A DNA stretch of 64,000 nt from Aldrovandia affinis (GCA_029706075.1 JAINUG010000007.1:5953501-6017500); one strand, 5' to 3'. Positions 43,801-55,045 are shown, counted from the stretch's first letter. Program-made: numbers and translations. Notes: generated by a model not told the origin, from the letters alone.

Positions 43801-45453
43801 GACACAGAGTAAGTCATGAACTTGTAATCTTGACCCTGCCCCTACAAAATTTATTTAAAAAACTTTTAACTGTCTCAGTGAACCAGGTCGGAAAATAATC
43901 AACACATCTCTTGAGACCGGAACTTTTCCAAATGCTTTCAAAACCGCAGTTGTGAAAAAACAAACCTGGATCCAAATGTTCTAAGCAATTATAGACCCAT
44001 TTCAAATTTACCGTTTATAAGTAAGGTTCTCGAAAAAGTAGTCTTTAACCAATGAAATTACTTTCTAAATGAAAATGACATTTTGGAAGAATTCCAGTCA
44101 GGCTTTAGGTCCGGCCACAGTACAGAGACGGCACTGGTCAAAATAAACAATGATCTCAGACTTAGTGCTGATGTCGGAAGGTTCTCGGTTCTTGTTCTGC
44201 TGGACTTGAGCGCTGCCTTTAATACTCTTGATCATGGTATACTACTGAATCGACTGGAAAACTGGGTTGGTTTATCCGATAACATTTTATGTTAGTCTCG
44301 GAGCTCACATATCAGAGATATATGACATGGCTTTTGGGGTTGCACAAGGAAGCTGTCTTGGCCCTCTGCTTTTTTCATTGTACATGTTACCGTTAGGTCA
44401 CATAATCAGAGATCATAACGTAGATTTTCATAGCTATGCTGACAATTATACATCGCAATGGAGCCAAATGACTCAGTTGCTTTGTGCTCCTTGACTGCCT
44501 GTCTGTCTGCCATAGAACAATGGATGAGCAAAAACTTTTTAAAACTTAATGAGGACAAAACGGAAGTTTTATTACTTGGCCCAAAAGACAAAAGGGAAGT
44601 CGTTTTTAATAACTTGCATAGAAATACGCTGCCTAGTTCTCTGGGGAAATTGACTTCTTGGATCAAACCTGAAGTCACAAGTCTTGGTGTTGTCCTAGAC
44701 TCAGATTTAAGTGTCAAGTCCCAAATCAACAAGGTGACGAAAACATCATTTTTCCATCTTAAAAATATAGCAAAAGTTAGACCATTTATTAAACAACAAG
44801 ATGCTGAAAAATTGATTCACGCCTTTGTTTCGTCAAGGTTGGACTATTGTAACTCGCTTTAAGGAGCCTCCAGCTCATTCAAAATGCGGCAGCCAGAATC
44901 CTCACTAGAACGAGATGCACTGAGCACATTACCCCTATTTTATTTACTCTGCATTGGCTTCCTATTGAGGCTAGAATTGATTTTAAAATTGTATTATTAA
45001 CTTTTAAAGCCCTACATGGACTCGGGTATTTGTCCGATGCGCTTCGGCCATATATTCCGACGTGTGCCCTCCGGTCGCAGGATGCGGGGTTATTAGTTGT
45101 CCCGCCCGTGGTCAAAAAAACGGTTGGCGGTAGGGCTTTTTATTTTAGAGCTCCTTTTCTATGGAATAGCCTCCACATTTCTATTAGGGAGGCTGATTCC
45201 ACTAATGTTTTTAAATCCAGACTCAAAACATACTTATTCACTCAATTTTATGGCTGAGTTTGGCGTGCATATGCGCACGCACACACATACATACACATAC
45301 ACAGTTTTTAAAATGATATTAATTTGAATAAATGTTAGTTTTGCTTTGTTTTCAGTTTTTCTTTACTTTTGCTTTTCTGTTAAGCACTTTGAGACCACTT
45401 TGCGAGGAAAAGTGCTATATAAATGAGGGTTATTATTATTATTATTATTATTA
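40820..45453 (+). mobile_element. near full-length L2-clade LINE with esterase ORF1
   Basis: Order: 5' UTR (40820-41519), ORF1 (41520-42431), endonuclease (42690-43380), RT (43390-45257), 3' UTR ending AAGTGCTATATAAATGAGGG and (ATT)n at 45431-45453. The RT has [20 protein letters not shown] and [20 protein letters not shown]. Its catalytic box is damaged (YADN for YADD), and the RT is split over at least four frames. The same family supplies the fragments at 16148-19712. Confidence 0.8.
41520..42431 (+). pseudogene. LINE ORF1: zinc-finger plus SGNH-esterase protein (broken)
   Basis: The start MSQIDREDKRLMKCKFCHMF with a second pair in ECEKC suggests a C2C2/PHD-like finger. After a frame change the second part carries NVIIGDSMLRNV (the GDS nucleophile block of SGNH hydrolases) and IIIHIRTNDV (the block III GTND-like site, here RTND). 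The third part, 42246-42431, holds HRDGLHPSDLG with the catalytic Asp-x-x-His. Kapitonov and Jurka described PHD and esterase domains in CR1-like ORF1 proteins. Two frameshifts break it. Confidence 0.7.
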
Positions 45454-45454
45454 C

Positions 45455-45792
45455 AACAAACCCAATGCACCAATGCAGATGCAAATGATAACAACAGATT
45501 ATATGTCATGAGATATGGGGGGGAAGTGGTTATTGGGGAAGTGAAGATGCTGGCTGGCTCTGTGCACAACCAATAAAATGCTGTGAATTTGAAACCTGGT
45601 GTTTTAAAGTACCACATCAATTCACTAATTACACAATCAAAGAGCAACTTGTCCTGTTGTTAAAGTGAGTGTATCCATAGTTTGGATTGTCAAAACTCAA
45701 ACGCGTACACACTCTCACATACTCAAACAATGGTATGCTCACAGACACACAGATACAGACATACACAGATACATACACACTGGCAACCTCAC
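45455..45792. other. CSTPP1 intron 3; CA-rich sequence, no recognised repeat
   Basis: A stretch of CACACAGATACA-type simple sequence lies near 45735-45780, just outside the exon 3 donor. Nothing else recognised. Confidence 0.4.
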
Positions 45793-45923
45793 CTCCATTC
45801 TTGCCAAGCTGTCTGAAACACCTCCAGAAGATGTGGATGAAGGAGGCCCTGTTGTGGGGCGTGGCCTTGACATAACCAAATTCCCTGAAGAGGATGTGAT
45901 TCCCACTCTTCACGCTGCTGAAG
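45793..45923 (-). CDS. cstpp1: CSTPP1 coding exon 3
   Basis: The exon encodes FSSVKSGNHILFREFGYVKA, TPHNRASFIHIFWRCFRQLG and KNG. Human has FNSVCQGTHILFREFSFVQA, TPHNRVSFLRAFWRCFRTVG and KNG. The acceptor is TTGTTTTGCACAG and the donor AATGGAG/GTGAGG. It joins exon 2 in a Tyr codon (TA/C) and exon 4 in an Asp codon (G/AC). It is 131 bp. Confidence 0.93.
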
Positions 45924-46155
45924 CTGTGCAAAACAATGTAAAGTTAGTCAAATCATATCCATTACAAAAACGTATCAAAAATTGTATTATGGTCTAATAA
46001 TACAAAAACAAAACAAGTTTTATATCTAAGTTATATATTTAGGTTTATATATCTATCACTGATTGTGATCTTGTTGCAAGATTCCATTGTGTTCATTACT
46101 GAACATACTTTGTTCTACACTTACAAGATATTTTATCATCAAAGTTTCATACCGG

Positions 46156-46565
46156 TGTAGCGGATGAGCTCTGGAACGTGAGCGTCCTCTACAGAAAGTG
46201 ACATGGATAAGAGTGATTATTTCCCAGAGTTAGAGCTAAATCGCTCTCTTGTCGCGTTGAAATCCCTCGGTTCGAAACTCGCTGCGGGCAGAACCAACTC
46301 TGTTACATTGGTGCCATGACTCGGATCATATGACTGATGGTAATTGGTCGGGCTGTGGTTGCTGCTGCAGGAGTTTCGAGGGGGAGAATGTTGCGGATGA
46401 GCTCTGGTACGTGAATGTCCGCTACAGAAAGTGATGTGGATAAGAGTGTGATTAATTCCCGGGGTTAGGGACTTGAGTCTTTAACGCAGTGAGCGAAATC
46501 GCTCTCTTGACGCGTCAAGATCCCTCGGTTCGAAACTCGCTGCGGGCAGAACCAACTCCATTACA
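46156..46565 (+). mobile_element. miniature LTR retrotransposon (TRIM-like)
   Basis: Two direct repeats, 46156-46307 and 46389-46565, both begin TGT.GCGGATGAGCTCTGG and end TTACA, so they read as LTRs of 152 and 177 bp (the first lacks about 25 internal bp). The 81 bp between them contain a primer site at 46309 and a purine tract GAGGGGGAGAA directly before the second repeat. CCGG and CTGG flank the two ends (3 of 4 match). It has no coding sequence. This is the architecture of a terminal-repeat retrotransposon in miniature. Confidence 0.75.
46309..46327 (+). promoter_or_regulatory. primer-binding site, tRNA-His type
   Basis: TGGTGCCATGACTCGGAT matches the complement of the tRNA-His 3' end (TGGTGCCGTGACTCGGAT) at 17 of 18 positions and starts one base after the first LTR. 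Confidence 0.7.
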
Positions 46566-47121
46566 CTGGTTTATCAGTTGTAATGGGAGGTGAGAAAAGG
46601 TTCAAAATTGATAAGAATCATATGAATATCATTGTTTTGAGCCCTTGAAGTCTTCAGTTCATATGAAAGAGCAGCAGTTTTGATAGCTGAAAGCAGTTGA
46701 AAAGCAGCAGATTCACAAACATTGGATTTATAATATACATTTGGATTTTCTTTTCTTTGGAAAATGAGCAATGTCAATACTTCATAATCAATACTGTATT
46801 CAGGAAGGCCATTTCTGTGATTGTCCTCAAATGTTTAGAAAACCACCAACAGCCAATACTCCAAATTACCTGCTTATACCCAGCAAGCACAGCATTCATA
46901 TTTGCTGGCCACAGAAATGCTCACAGGAAGACGATCTGGCCCAGTCCTCTGTGATCGGGAGGACTGATGAGCACCAGGGTACCCTGGCAGCCATGCCACC
47001 CAGGAAAAGGGAGTTAGTAGTAGTAGGGGATTCAATTATCAGAGGTCTATGTAGACAGTATAGTCTGTTTGTGGGAAAAGGAATCTCAAATGGCATGTTG
47101 CCTGCCTGGTGTCCAGGTTGA

Positions 47122-47740
47122 ATAAAATAAAATAAAATAAAATAAAATGTATTTGTATAGCGCTTTTCACAAATTAATTGTCACAGAAGGGGAACCCAGA
47201 CCTAGACCCCCCCAAAAGCAAGCCTAAAGGCAACAGTGGCAAGGAAAAAACCTTGGGAGGAACGAGACTAAAAGTGGGGGGAGCCCATCTTCTTCTGGCC
47301 GGCACAGGGTGTGTCCAAAAAAGACCGTGTCAAGGTGACTCAGGGCTGAATGACTTTGCGCCACCAGAGTTAGGTAGTCAGTGGGGGCTAAACCATGTGA
47401 AGGGGGTCCAGATCCAGGGACTGGGGTAGGCGTGGGGGTGAGGGTTGATGGGGGCAGCTCACACTTAGGGCTCGGGGGCAGGTGCCCCCAAGTCAGAGGC
47501 TGAGGCAGAGAAGAGGACATGCAGTCAGAAAAAAAGCAGTGCTATAGCCATTATGTGAGAGCAGGGGAGCACAAGCATAGGAAATATACAGATAGCCCCA
47601 ACAGGTGTAAGCTATGGCAGCATACCTATTAGGAAAGGGACAGAGAATACACGCAGCCATGAGAGAGTTCCAAACCATCCACACCCAATCACGGATAACC
47701 AGCTTAACAGTGATTGTAACACGTTGAGGAGGTGACAGTA
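47122..47740 (-). mobile_element. LINE 3' end, antisense, with (AATAA)n
   Basis: Reverse complement of the 3' end seen at 56700-57375: TTCCATACTGTCACCTCCTC, GGTATGCTGCCATAGCTTAC, CCGGCCAGAAGATGGGCTC and AAAAGCGCTATACAAATACA, ending in repeated ATTTT units at 47122-47148. It is inserted into the CR1 ORF1. Confidence 0.75.
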
Positions 47741-48307
47741 TGGAAAGTTTCTCCATACTTGAAGGTTGAAGACCTCCTGGAACATGTGGACAAGCTCCTG
47801 AACAGAGCAGGGGTGGATCCAGTGGTCATGGTGCATGTTGGAACCAATGACATAGGTAAGGGTAGATTTGAGGTTCTGCAGGACAAATGTATAGAATTAG
47901 AATCAAAGTTAAGGAACAGAATCTCCATGGTGGTCTTCTCTGGAATTCTGCCAGTACCACGTGCTAGTAAAGGGAAGCAGAATGGCTTTAACACGTGGCT
48001 ACAAACCTGGTGTAGGAAAGAGGGGTACAGGTTTATGGGCCACTGGGCTATGCCTGAACTGGAGGGGTACAGCTGCATAGGGCCAGTGTATGCTTAGGGT
48101 AGTGGAGGAATCTAGGGACTGGGGAGGGCAGGGATGGAAATTAGTAGTAGTAATAAAGATAGAGAGGTACAGACTGCCCAGATGGAAGATAACAGGGCAG
48201 AGTATAATAATAAATATGAGGACATAATTAATAAAGATTTTTTTGACCATAATGTGAATAGAGGTGGTTTGGCAGGTATGTGTCGAGGGGAAGGACAACA
48301 TAAGTGT

Positions 48308-48913
48308 GAGTAAGGCTCTGAAGTTACTGTGTTTTAAATGCTAGAAGTATAAAAAATATATTTTTGGAACTGGAGACTGTCATGTTGAATGGGGGTTATG
48401 ACATCGTTGGGATTACGGAAACAGGGCTTGGTGCAGCGGATGGGGATGAACATAATGCGGAGGGGTACAAATTGTTTAGGGAGGATAGAACTAATAAAAG
48501 AGGAGGGGGAGTGGTCCTTTAGGTGAAACTATCTTAATGTGCAGGAAATTCCAAGTATTAACTCATTAATTCCTTGTGAGGACATCTGGATTAGATTACT
48601 GCGAGATCATGAGTAAGGCTCTGAAGTTACTGTGTTTTAAATGCTAGAAGTATAAAAAATATATTTTTGGAACTGGAGGCTGTCATGTTGAATGGGGGTT
48701 ATGACATCGTTGGGATTACGGAAACAGGGCTTGGTGCAGCGGATGGGGATGAACATAATGTGGAGGGGTACAAATTGTTTAGGGAGGATAGAACTAATAA
48801 AAGAGGAGGGGGAGTGGCCCTTTAGGTGAAACTATCTTAATGTGCAGGAAATTCCAAGTATTAACTCATTAATTCCTTGTGAGGACATCTGGATTAGATT
48901 ACTGCGAGATCAT
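48308..48913 (+). repeat. 303-bp tandem duplication in CR1 endonuclease
   Basis: GAGTAAGGCTCTGAAGTTAC begins both copies (48308 and 48611). They differ at only a few bases, including GAGACTG/GAGGCTG, ATGCGG/ATGTGG and GGTCC/GGCCC. Confidence 0.9.
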
Positions 48914-49025
48914 GAGAAGGGCCTTAATATAGGAGTATGCTATACACCACCAGCTTCAGACAGTAACATAAATACTATGCTCTATGGTAACATAAAACAA
49001 GCCTGTGCAGAAGGAGAGGCGTTAA

Positions 49026-50987
49026 CCCTCTGAGGTCCGTGCTAAGCTTTGAGATGGTTTGTGATTTTGGCATGGTCTGATATTTATCTCAATTTCATCA
49101 ATTTAACACACACTTACTCCAAAGTGTTTGATATTTGAAGGACAATCACAGCTACATTTGTATGCCATCAATAGTTTGGTCAGTATCATATGCAGCTTGT
49201 AAATAAATCTACAAACACACAAGTTAAAAATAGTAAATTTTTCTGCTGTCACAAAAGTTGTGAAAGCACACACTAAACTATAGTGACGAATTGTTTTGCC
49301 AATGTGCGTTTGTTCATCAAGGTCTTGGTTCCCTTACATAACGAAAACAGTTTAGCACATCTGAGATCTAAATAGCTAAAAACCTGTTTTTATCAGAACT
49401 GGTCACATTTATTTCAGGCTGTGGGACAGCTAAATGCTAAATACCTGAATATTCATTATTCATTGTCCACACCTCTAAGATCTGTCAGATGGGCCATCTC
49501 TCTCTCAAAGGCCATCAGAGTAAGCAAGTCAGGAAGAGGGGGTTTCCCTCATTGTGTGCCTATTACAAGCGAAATAAAATAAATATCAGCATAGACTGTT
49601 GCTGGCAGATTGCAAGCGTAAACACAGACAAGATGCTACATACGATTTTTTATAACATTTTAGGCTGTTTGAAAAGTATTCTTCCATAGATCTTGTGTGC
49701 CTATTGCAATTTGTTACGTTGCAACACGCGGAATATGTAGTCACAAGACGCGGAATTCATATATTTTCACGAGTATTTGAAAACAAGCTAAATAAAATAA
49801 ATATCAGCATAGACTGTTGCTGGCAGATTGCAAGCGTAAACACAGACAAGATGCTACATACGATTTTTTATAACATTTTAGGCTGTTTGAAAAGTATTCT
49901 TCCATAGATCTTGTGTGCCTATTGCAATTTGTTACGTTGCAACACGCGGAATATGTAGTCACAAGACGCTGGAATTCATATATTTTCACTGTTTGAAAAG
50001 TATTTGAAAACAAGCTAAATAAAATAAATATCAGCATAGACTGTTGCTGGCAGATTGCAAGCGTAAACACAGACAAGATGCTACATACGATTTTTTATAA
50101 CATTTTAGGCTGTTTGAAAAGTATTCTTCCATAGATTTTGTCTGCCTATTGCAATTTGTTACGTTGCAACACGTCACGGAATATGTAGTCACAAGACGCA
50201 GATTGCAAGCGTAAACACAGAATTCATAACATTTTATTTTCATTGCAATTTGTTACGTTGCAACAGTATTTGAAAACAAGCGAAATAAAATAAATATAAG
50301 CATACAGGCTGTTGCTGGCAGATTGCAAGCGTAAACACAGACAAGATGCTACATACGATTTTTTATAACATTTTAGGCTGTTTGAAAAGTATTCTTCCAT
50401 AGATCTTGTGTGCCTATTGCAATTTGTTACGTTGCAACACGCGGAATATGTAGTCACAAGACGCGGAATTCATATATTGAATATATATATATACGAGTAT
50501 TTGATAACATGGCAAATCAAATATAGTTACTTACTCTTCGTCAGTTGTTGTCCTCGTCGCTTTCCATCAATGCTCTCAAACACTGCAGCGCAGAAAATCT
50601 TTCCATCTTGAATAAAATTGTATGTCTGTATAAAATCTTGCTTCAAATTGTCGACAGTTTGTGTTGTTTACGCCGGCGTTTTCACACATGGCCCCACGCC
50701 CCTCCCCACACACCTCCCCAAAACTAGCACCTAGTTACCATGTCAATAGAAGGGGGACGTTACTACCAGGTAAAAAAGAGAGTAAAAGGCAAGGTTTACT
50801 TTTGGTCTAATTAACCTAATTTAAAAAATCCCATTTGATTTGCCAGTACTCAAATCGGAAAGTCGCGATTCTAAGGTTTCTGTCAATGTTTTTGTCGCGT
50901 GTGTATGATAAAATATCGCGAAGTTAGAAATAGTAATATACTTTTATTGCTGCTGGGAGCGCCGGCGCTCCCGTCGACCTCAGGGGG
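49026..50987. mobile_element. piggyBac-like non-autonomous element with internal tandem array
   Basis: TTAA flanks both ends (49022-49025 and 50988-50991). The left end CCCTCTGAGGTC and the right end, reversed, CCCCCTGAGGTC are terminal inverted repeats. Removing it rejoins CR1 endonuclease sequence (...AEGEAL to MGNFNYPIINWE). There is no transposase. An array of about four ~220-bp units fills 49570-50480. A shorter relative is at 36050-37126. Confidence 0.85.
49570..50480 (+). repeat. tandem array of ~220-bp units
   Basis: Each unit includes AATATCAGCATAGACTGTTG, GCAAGCGTAAACACAGACAA, CATTTTAGGCTGTTTGAAAA and CAATTTGTTACGTTGCAACA. Copies start near 49573, 49792, 50018 and 50283. The last is enlarged by an internal rearrangement near 50190-50275. 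Confidence 0.85.
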
Positions 50988-50991
50988 TTAA

Positions 50992-51301
50992 TAATGGGCA
51001 ACTTCAATTACCCCATTATCAATTGGGAAGTAGTGTCAGCTCAGGGTAAATGTGAAGAGGAGTTTTAAGATGTGGTTAATGACTGCTTTTTGGTACAGCC
51101 TGTTACTCTAGTCTGAGGGAAATCAATATTGGGTCTGGTTTTGTGTAATAATCCTGACAGAATTTGTAGCACAGAGGTAGTAGAACCACTAGGGACAAGT
51201 GATCACAGTAGTTATGTTTGATATTTTTTGGCAAGTTAAGATGGCCTCCTCTACCTTTAGAATTTTGCACTTCACACGAGGTGATTTTATAAAATAGAAA
51301 G
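50992..51301 (+). mobile_element. CR1 LINE, endonuclease C-terminal part
   Basis: Resumes after the piggyBac-like element: MGNFNYPIINWEVVSAQGK, NDCFLVQPVTLV, and EPLGTSDHSSYV. The GDFN block is altered to GNFN. A SINE follows. Confidence 0.7.
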
Positions 51302-51450
51302 AATTGGGCCTCCCGGGTGGTGTAGCAATAAGAGCGTCTGACCAGGACCCATGCTGCCCATTATGCCCAGGGTTCAATTCCACCGGCCACGCCAACTCAG
51401 CTCTGGCCGGGAGTGCCACTAGGGGGCGGAAATTGGGGGGTTACAGTTAC
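51302..51450 (+). mobile_element. tRNA-derived SINE
   Basis: GGGCCTCCCGGGTGGTGTAG with B box GGTTCAATTCC, and a body with CTCTGGCCGGGAGTGCCAC and GGGGGCGG. Same family as the antisense copy at 9484-9840. Confidence 0.65.
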
Positions 51451-51519
51451 AGTTAAAGGCGGTACATCGCCTTTGTCAATGGATAACTCATGGACTACGG
51501 CAGCGAGCTCACAATACGA

Positions 51520-52226
51520 GGGGGGGATAGTTGACATGAAAAGAGGGTATAATCTGACAGGAAGAGGTCTGGCAGACCCAAAACCACAACAAAATCTGAA
51601 GGCAAGTTTCTGAGAGTCAACAGCTTGCGTGATAGGTGGCTCACAGGACAACAGCTTCAAGCACAGCTTAACACTGGTTGAAGTAAACGTCAGTTTCAAC
51701 TGTGAAGAGAAGACTTCAAGCTGCAGATTTGACAGGTTGAGTGGCAGTACAAAAGCCATTGCTAAGATGGCAAAATAAGAAAAAGAGGCTTGCCTGGGCC
51801 ATGAAGCACCGCCAGTGGACTACTGAAGACTGGAAGAAGGTCTTATGGACCAATGAATAAAAATGTGAAATCTTGAAATTTTTAAAGGTTTTTGTTTGCC
51901 GTCGAGTAGGCGAAAGAATGGTTCCTCAGTGTGTGACACCAACTGTCAAACATGGAGGAGGAAGCGTGATGGTCTGGGGCTCTTTTGCTGGATCCAGACT
52001 TGCACAGAGTGACTGTTAACCCACTTATTCCTGAAAATTGCCTTTTTTTAAATCAATTTACATTATTTTTCCGTTTTTGGTAACCTAAACTTTTTTTTTT
52101 TTTTTAAACCTCTGGCAGTTTACCACTTACCTTTGTACCATTTCAGGTTATTCACTGGACTTGAACTGCTTACATTTAAGTAAAAACTGGAAAATGTGGG
52201 TGTTCTAAAACTTTTGACCAGTAGTG
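51520..52226 (+). mobile_element. Tc1 element remnant, second family
   Basis: Degenerate transposase: GRPKTTTKSE-type linker at 51555-51600, then NSLRDRWLTGQQLQAQLNTG, AWAMKHRQWTTEDWKKVLW-type catalytic start near 51790, and TVKHGGGSVMVWGSFAG at 51940-51990. The right terminal repeat GGTGTTCTAAAACTTTTGAC ends CAGTAGTG at 52226, followed by TA. Left end, start codon and second half of the catalytic domain are missing. Confidence 0.75.
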
Positions 52227-53735
52227 TAAATTGGGCAAAACTTCTAGATTGCAGAACTGTGAATGAAAAATGGACTAAATTTTAAAGGGTTATTGTAGAT
52301 GCACAGTGTAAATTCCTCCCACAAATAAGGAAATATAGGATTAAAAAACTGTCTTCACAGTGGATGACTAAATCTTTACGGGGGATTTTGAGGCAAAATA
52401 ACATTTTCCAAGATGCAAAAAGTAATCCTAAAATGTTTTTTTATTATTTATTATATTTTAGTAGAAAAAGGAAAACTAATGATGAGGTTGAGTGCAAGAA
52501 TAAGGAAGGAACTTGTTTATAATAATAAGGATATTGCTAACACACAGTTACTTTGTTGAGAGCTTTACTAGAGAAGAGGTTATAAATGCAGATGATACTA
52601 CACTTGGGGGTTTGGCAAACACTTTGGAATCGACTAAAGTAATCCAAGATGATTTAAACAAAATCCAAGAATGGGCAGAAACGTAGCAGATGACATTCAA
52701 TATTGCTAAATGTAAAGTTATGCATGTGGGAAATAAAAACATAAGGCTGGGAGGAGAACAATTAGCAGGTGATCAATTTGAAAGAGACTTAGGAATTGTA
52801 GTTCAAGATCAAAGTCTATCTGCATCAAAGCAGTGTACTACAGCAGTGAAAAAGGCCAACAGGATGCTGGGATACATAGCACAAATGATTGAGTATAAAT
52901 CAAAGGTTGTTATATTAATGTTATATAATGCCTTTGTCAGACATCAGAGTACTGTGTGCAGTTCTGGGCACCACACTACAAGAAAGATATAGAAGCTCTT
53001 GAAAAAGTTCAAAGAAGGGCAACTAAATTGGTACCTGGTATGAAGGTAAAAGTTATGAGATAGACTTAATCCTGTTACATTCGGGGTCAAATTGACCCAT
53101 TTCAAAGTTGAAAATCTAGGAAAAATACAAAAAACAAAACAAAACAAAAATTGTATGAAACCTAATTACCGTAATTAGTGCAATAAACATGTAAAATTAA
53201 AATGGTTCATGTCATGTATTTGCAACCCCCCCCCTGCATGTTTATATCACAGAGATATGTATCCGGGTCAATCTGACCCAGCAGTGAAAGTGGAGGCTAT
53301 AAGGGGTCAGAAGTGCAAATGTGATACATATTGGTCTTTCCTACTCCCTCCCATACATTTTAAAGCAATCAATCTATTTAGGCTTAGCAAACAGAGACTT
53401 AGGGCAGATTTGATTGTTTTTTTTATTCCTAAAAGGGATTAACAAAGTGAACTACCAAAGATTTTTTTTAAGATAAATTCGGTTAGCAGAACAAGAGGCC
53501 ACAGGTGGAAATTAGTTCATGGCAAATTCCGCACAGATATTAGCAAGTTTTTCTTTACACAGAGAGGTGTCAATGCCTGGAACAGCTTGCCGGGTTGGGT
53601 AGTATAGGCAGAAACACTTGGGCTCTTCAAGTCTAGGCTAGATGCAGTACTAGATACTCTTTAGATTAGGACATGATGAGCCTAGATGGGCTGAACACAT
53701 TATTATGTATTCTTATGTTCTTAATTAGCTGTTAA
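52227..53735 (+). mobile_element. CR1 LINE, linker, RT thumb and 3' end
   Basis: After the Tc1 the host linker resumes (KLLDCRTVNEKW, QMTKSLRGILRQ-like). The RT palm is deleted: FTREEVINADDTTLGGLANT joins upstream linker to the ADDT box. Then MTFNIAKCKVMHVGNKNIRL, FERDLGIVVQDQSLS and KKANRMLGYIAQMIEYKSKV follow. A TTAA-flanked insert (53070-53359) precedes SLANRDLRADLIVFF, RTRGHRWKLVHGKFRTDI and VNAWNSLPG, ending TATTCTTATGTTCTTA. Confidence 0.8.
53070..53359. mobile_element. TTAA-flanked ~290-bp insertion in CR1
   Basis: TTAA occurs on both sides (53066-53069, and just before AGCAATCAATCTATTTAGG). The CR1 sequence is continuous without it. It holds GGGGTCAAATTGACCC near 53083 and CCGGGTCAATCTGACCC near 53263, inverted relatives of each other, but its outermost ends do not pair. 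A piggyBac-type MITE is possible. Confidence 0.5.
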
Positions 53736-54129
53736 CAGTCACCTGAAAATGTGCTCAGGAAAGTACAATTATGGGGGTCCACATTTTTATGCATGGCATT
53801 TATTGTCACTGGCAAAATTTATGCGGAACAAATCAAAACTTAAGTGCTTTTTACCAGGGCACATTATGTGTGATCCCTGCTCAATTTATTTGTATTTTAG
53901 CCTGTATCACTTTTCATTTCAATCTCATATCCAAGGGCGCTAGACCATTACCTAATAATAGATACACTGTATAAATACAATCAGCAAGTGATCTGATGTC
54001 TGTCCAGAATTTGGCATTATTTGACAAGCCAATTAATAGCCTATTGTGTCCCATTGTGTAAATCCCAAAGTCATTGTGTTGATGTTAGATGTCAACATTT
54101 GATATCTTTCAATGTTTGGATAAGCACCA

Positions 54130-55045
54130 GATTTCTTCACACCCATTGATGGGTACCCTGTCCCCCTGTCAACAGTAGTAAAAAGCCTCGGCGTCACCTT
54201 GGACAACACCCTATCCTTTGAACCCCACATAAAGAATATCACACGCACTGCATTTTTTCACCTCCGAAACATCTCCCGACTCCGCCCATCACTCTCTCAC
54301 GGTGCTGAAACCATGGTCCACGCATTCGTCACCTCCCGTCTGGACTACTGCAATGGAATACTCTCAGGACTATCCTCCAAACTCATCAATAAACTCCAAA
54401 TTATCCAAAACTCAGCTGCAAGAATCCTCACATGCACCAAATCCAATGACCACATCTCATTCAGCTACACTGGTTGCCGGTCCAATACCGCATAGATTTA
54501 ACAGATTTCAAGATTCTTCTGCTCACATATAAGGCCCTACACTGCCTTGCACCCCCCTATCTCTCCGATCTCCTACAGGAATATACCCCAACCCGCACTC
54601 TGCCTTCATCCTCAGCTGGCCTCCTCTCCATCCCACCAACCCGACTCAGCACAATGGGTGCACGAGCATTCAGCTCCGCCACCCCCAGACTCTGGAACTC
54701 ACTCCCGACACAACTCAGACATGCAGAGGCACTACCCTCCTTCAAAACACTGCTCAAAACCCACCTATTCACCATGGCCTACCACTGGCACTTCTCCCCT
54801 TTCCCACTGTTAACTGTCTCCCACTGTACAATGTTTCATGTCGTTCATGTGTTGATGTTGATGTCATCCTTGTGTTTGATCTATTTGCATGTATTTTTTA
54901 TTAGTATTATTAGTATTTTTTTTATTATTAGTATTTTTAAATTTTTTGTACCCTGATTGTAATTCCTGTGTTGCGACTTTTAGGTAAGGTGACCTTGGGT
55001 GTCAAGAAAGGCCCCAATGCATTATTATTATTATTATTATTATTA
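54130..55045 (+). mobile_element. L2-clade LINE 3' half with (ATT)n tail
   Basis: Frames encode VVKSLGVTLDNTLSFEPHIK, FFHLRNISRLRPSLSHGAET, VHAFVTSRLDYCNGILSGLS and, in a second frame, LALLTYKALHCLAPPYLSD-type and NSLPTQLRHAEALPSFKTLL, ending at the stop near 54956. The tail is (ATT)n at 55020-55045. One frameshift near 54475. Confidence 0.8.

Larger units (their letters stand above)
46970..49025 (+). mobile_element. CR1 LINE, ORF1 esterase and endonuclease start
   Basis: ORF1 begins MPPRKRELVVVGDSIIRGLC (46994), an SGNH-esterase nucleophile block. After an antisense LINE tail (47122-47740) it resumes with DPVVMVHVGTNDIGKG, the matching GTND block, and VVFSGILPVPRA and NTWLQTWCRKEGYRFMGHW (47732-48097). 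The catalytic DGxH block is lost. Endonuclease sequence (ETGLGAADGDE-like, TNKRGGGV, GLNIGVCYTPPA) follows from 48310 and contains a 303-bp tandem duplication. A piggyBac-like element interrupts it at 49026. Confidence 0.8.

Noticed and set aside
46256-46300. tRNA-like GGTTCGAAACTC in the miniature LTR element
   Set aside because: It looks like a B box, but it recurs in both LTRs of an element with primer site and purine tract, so an LTR explanation fits better than a SINE.
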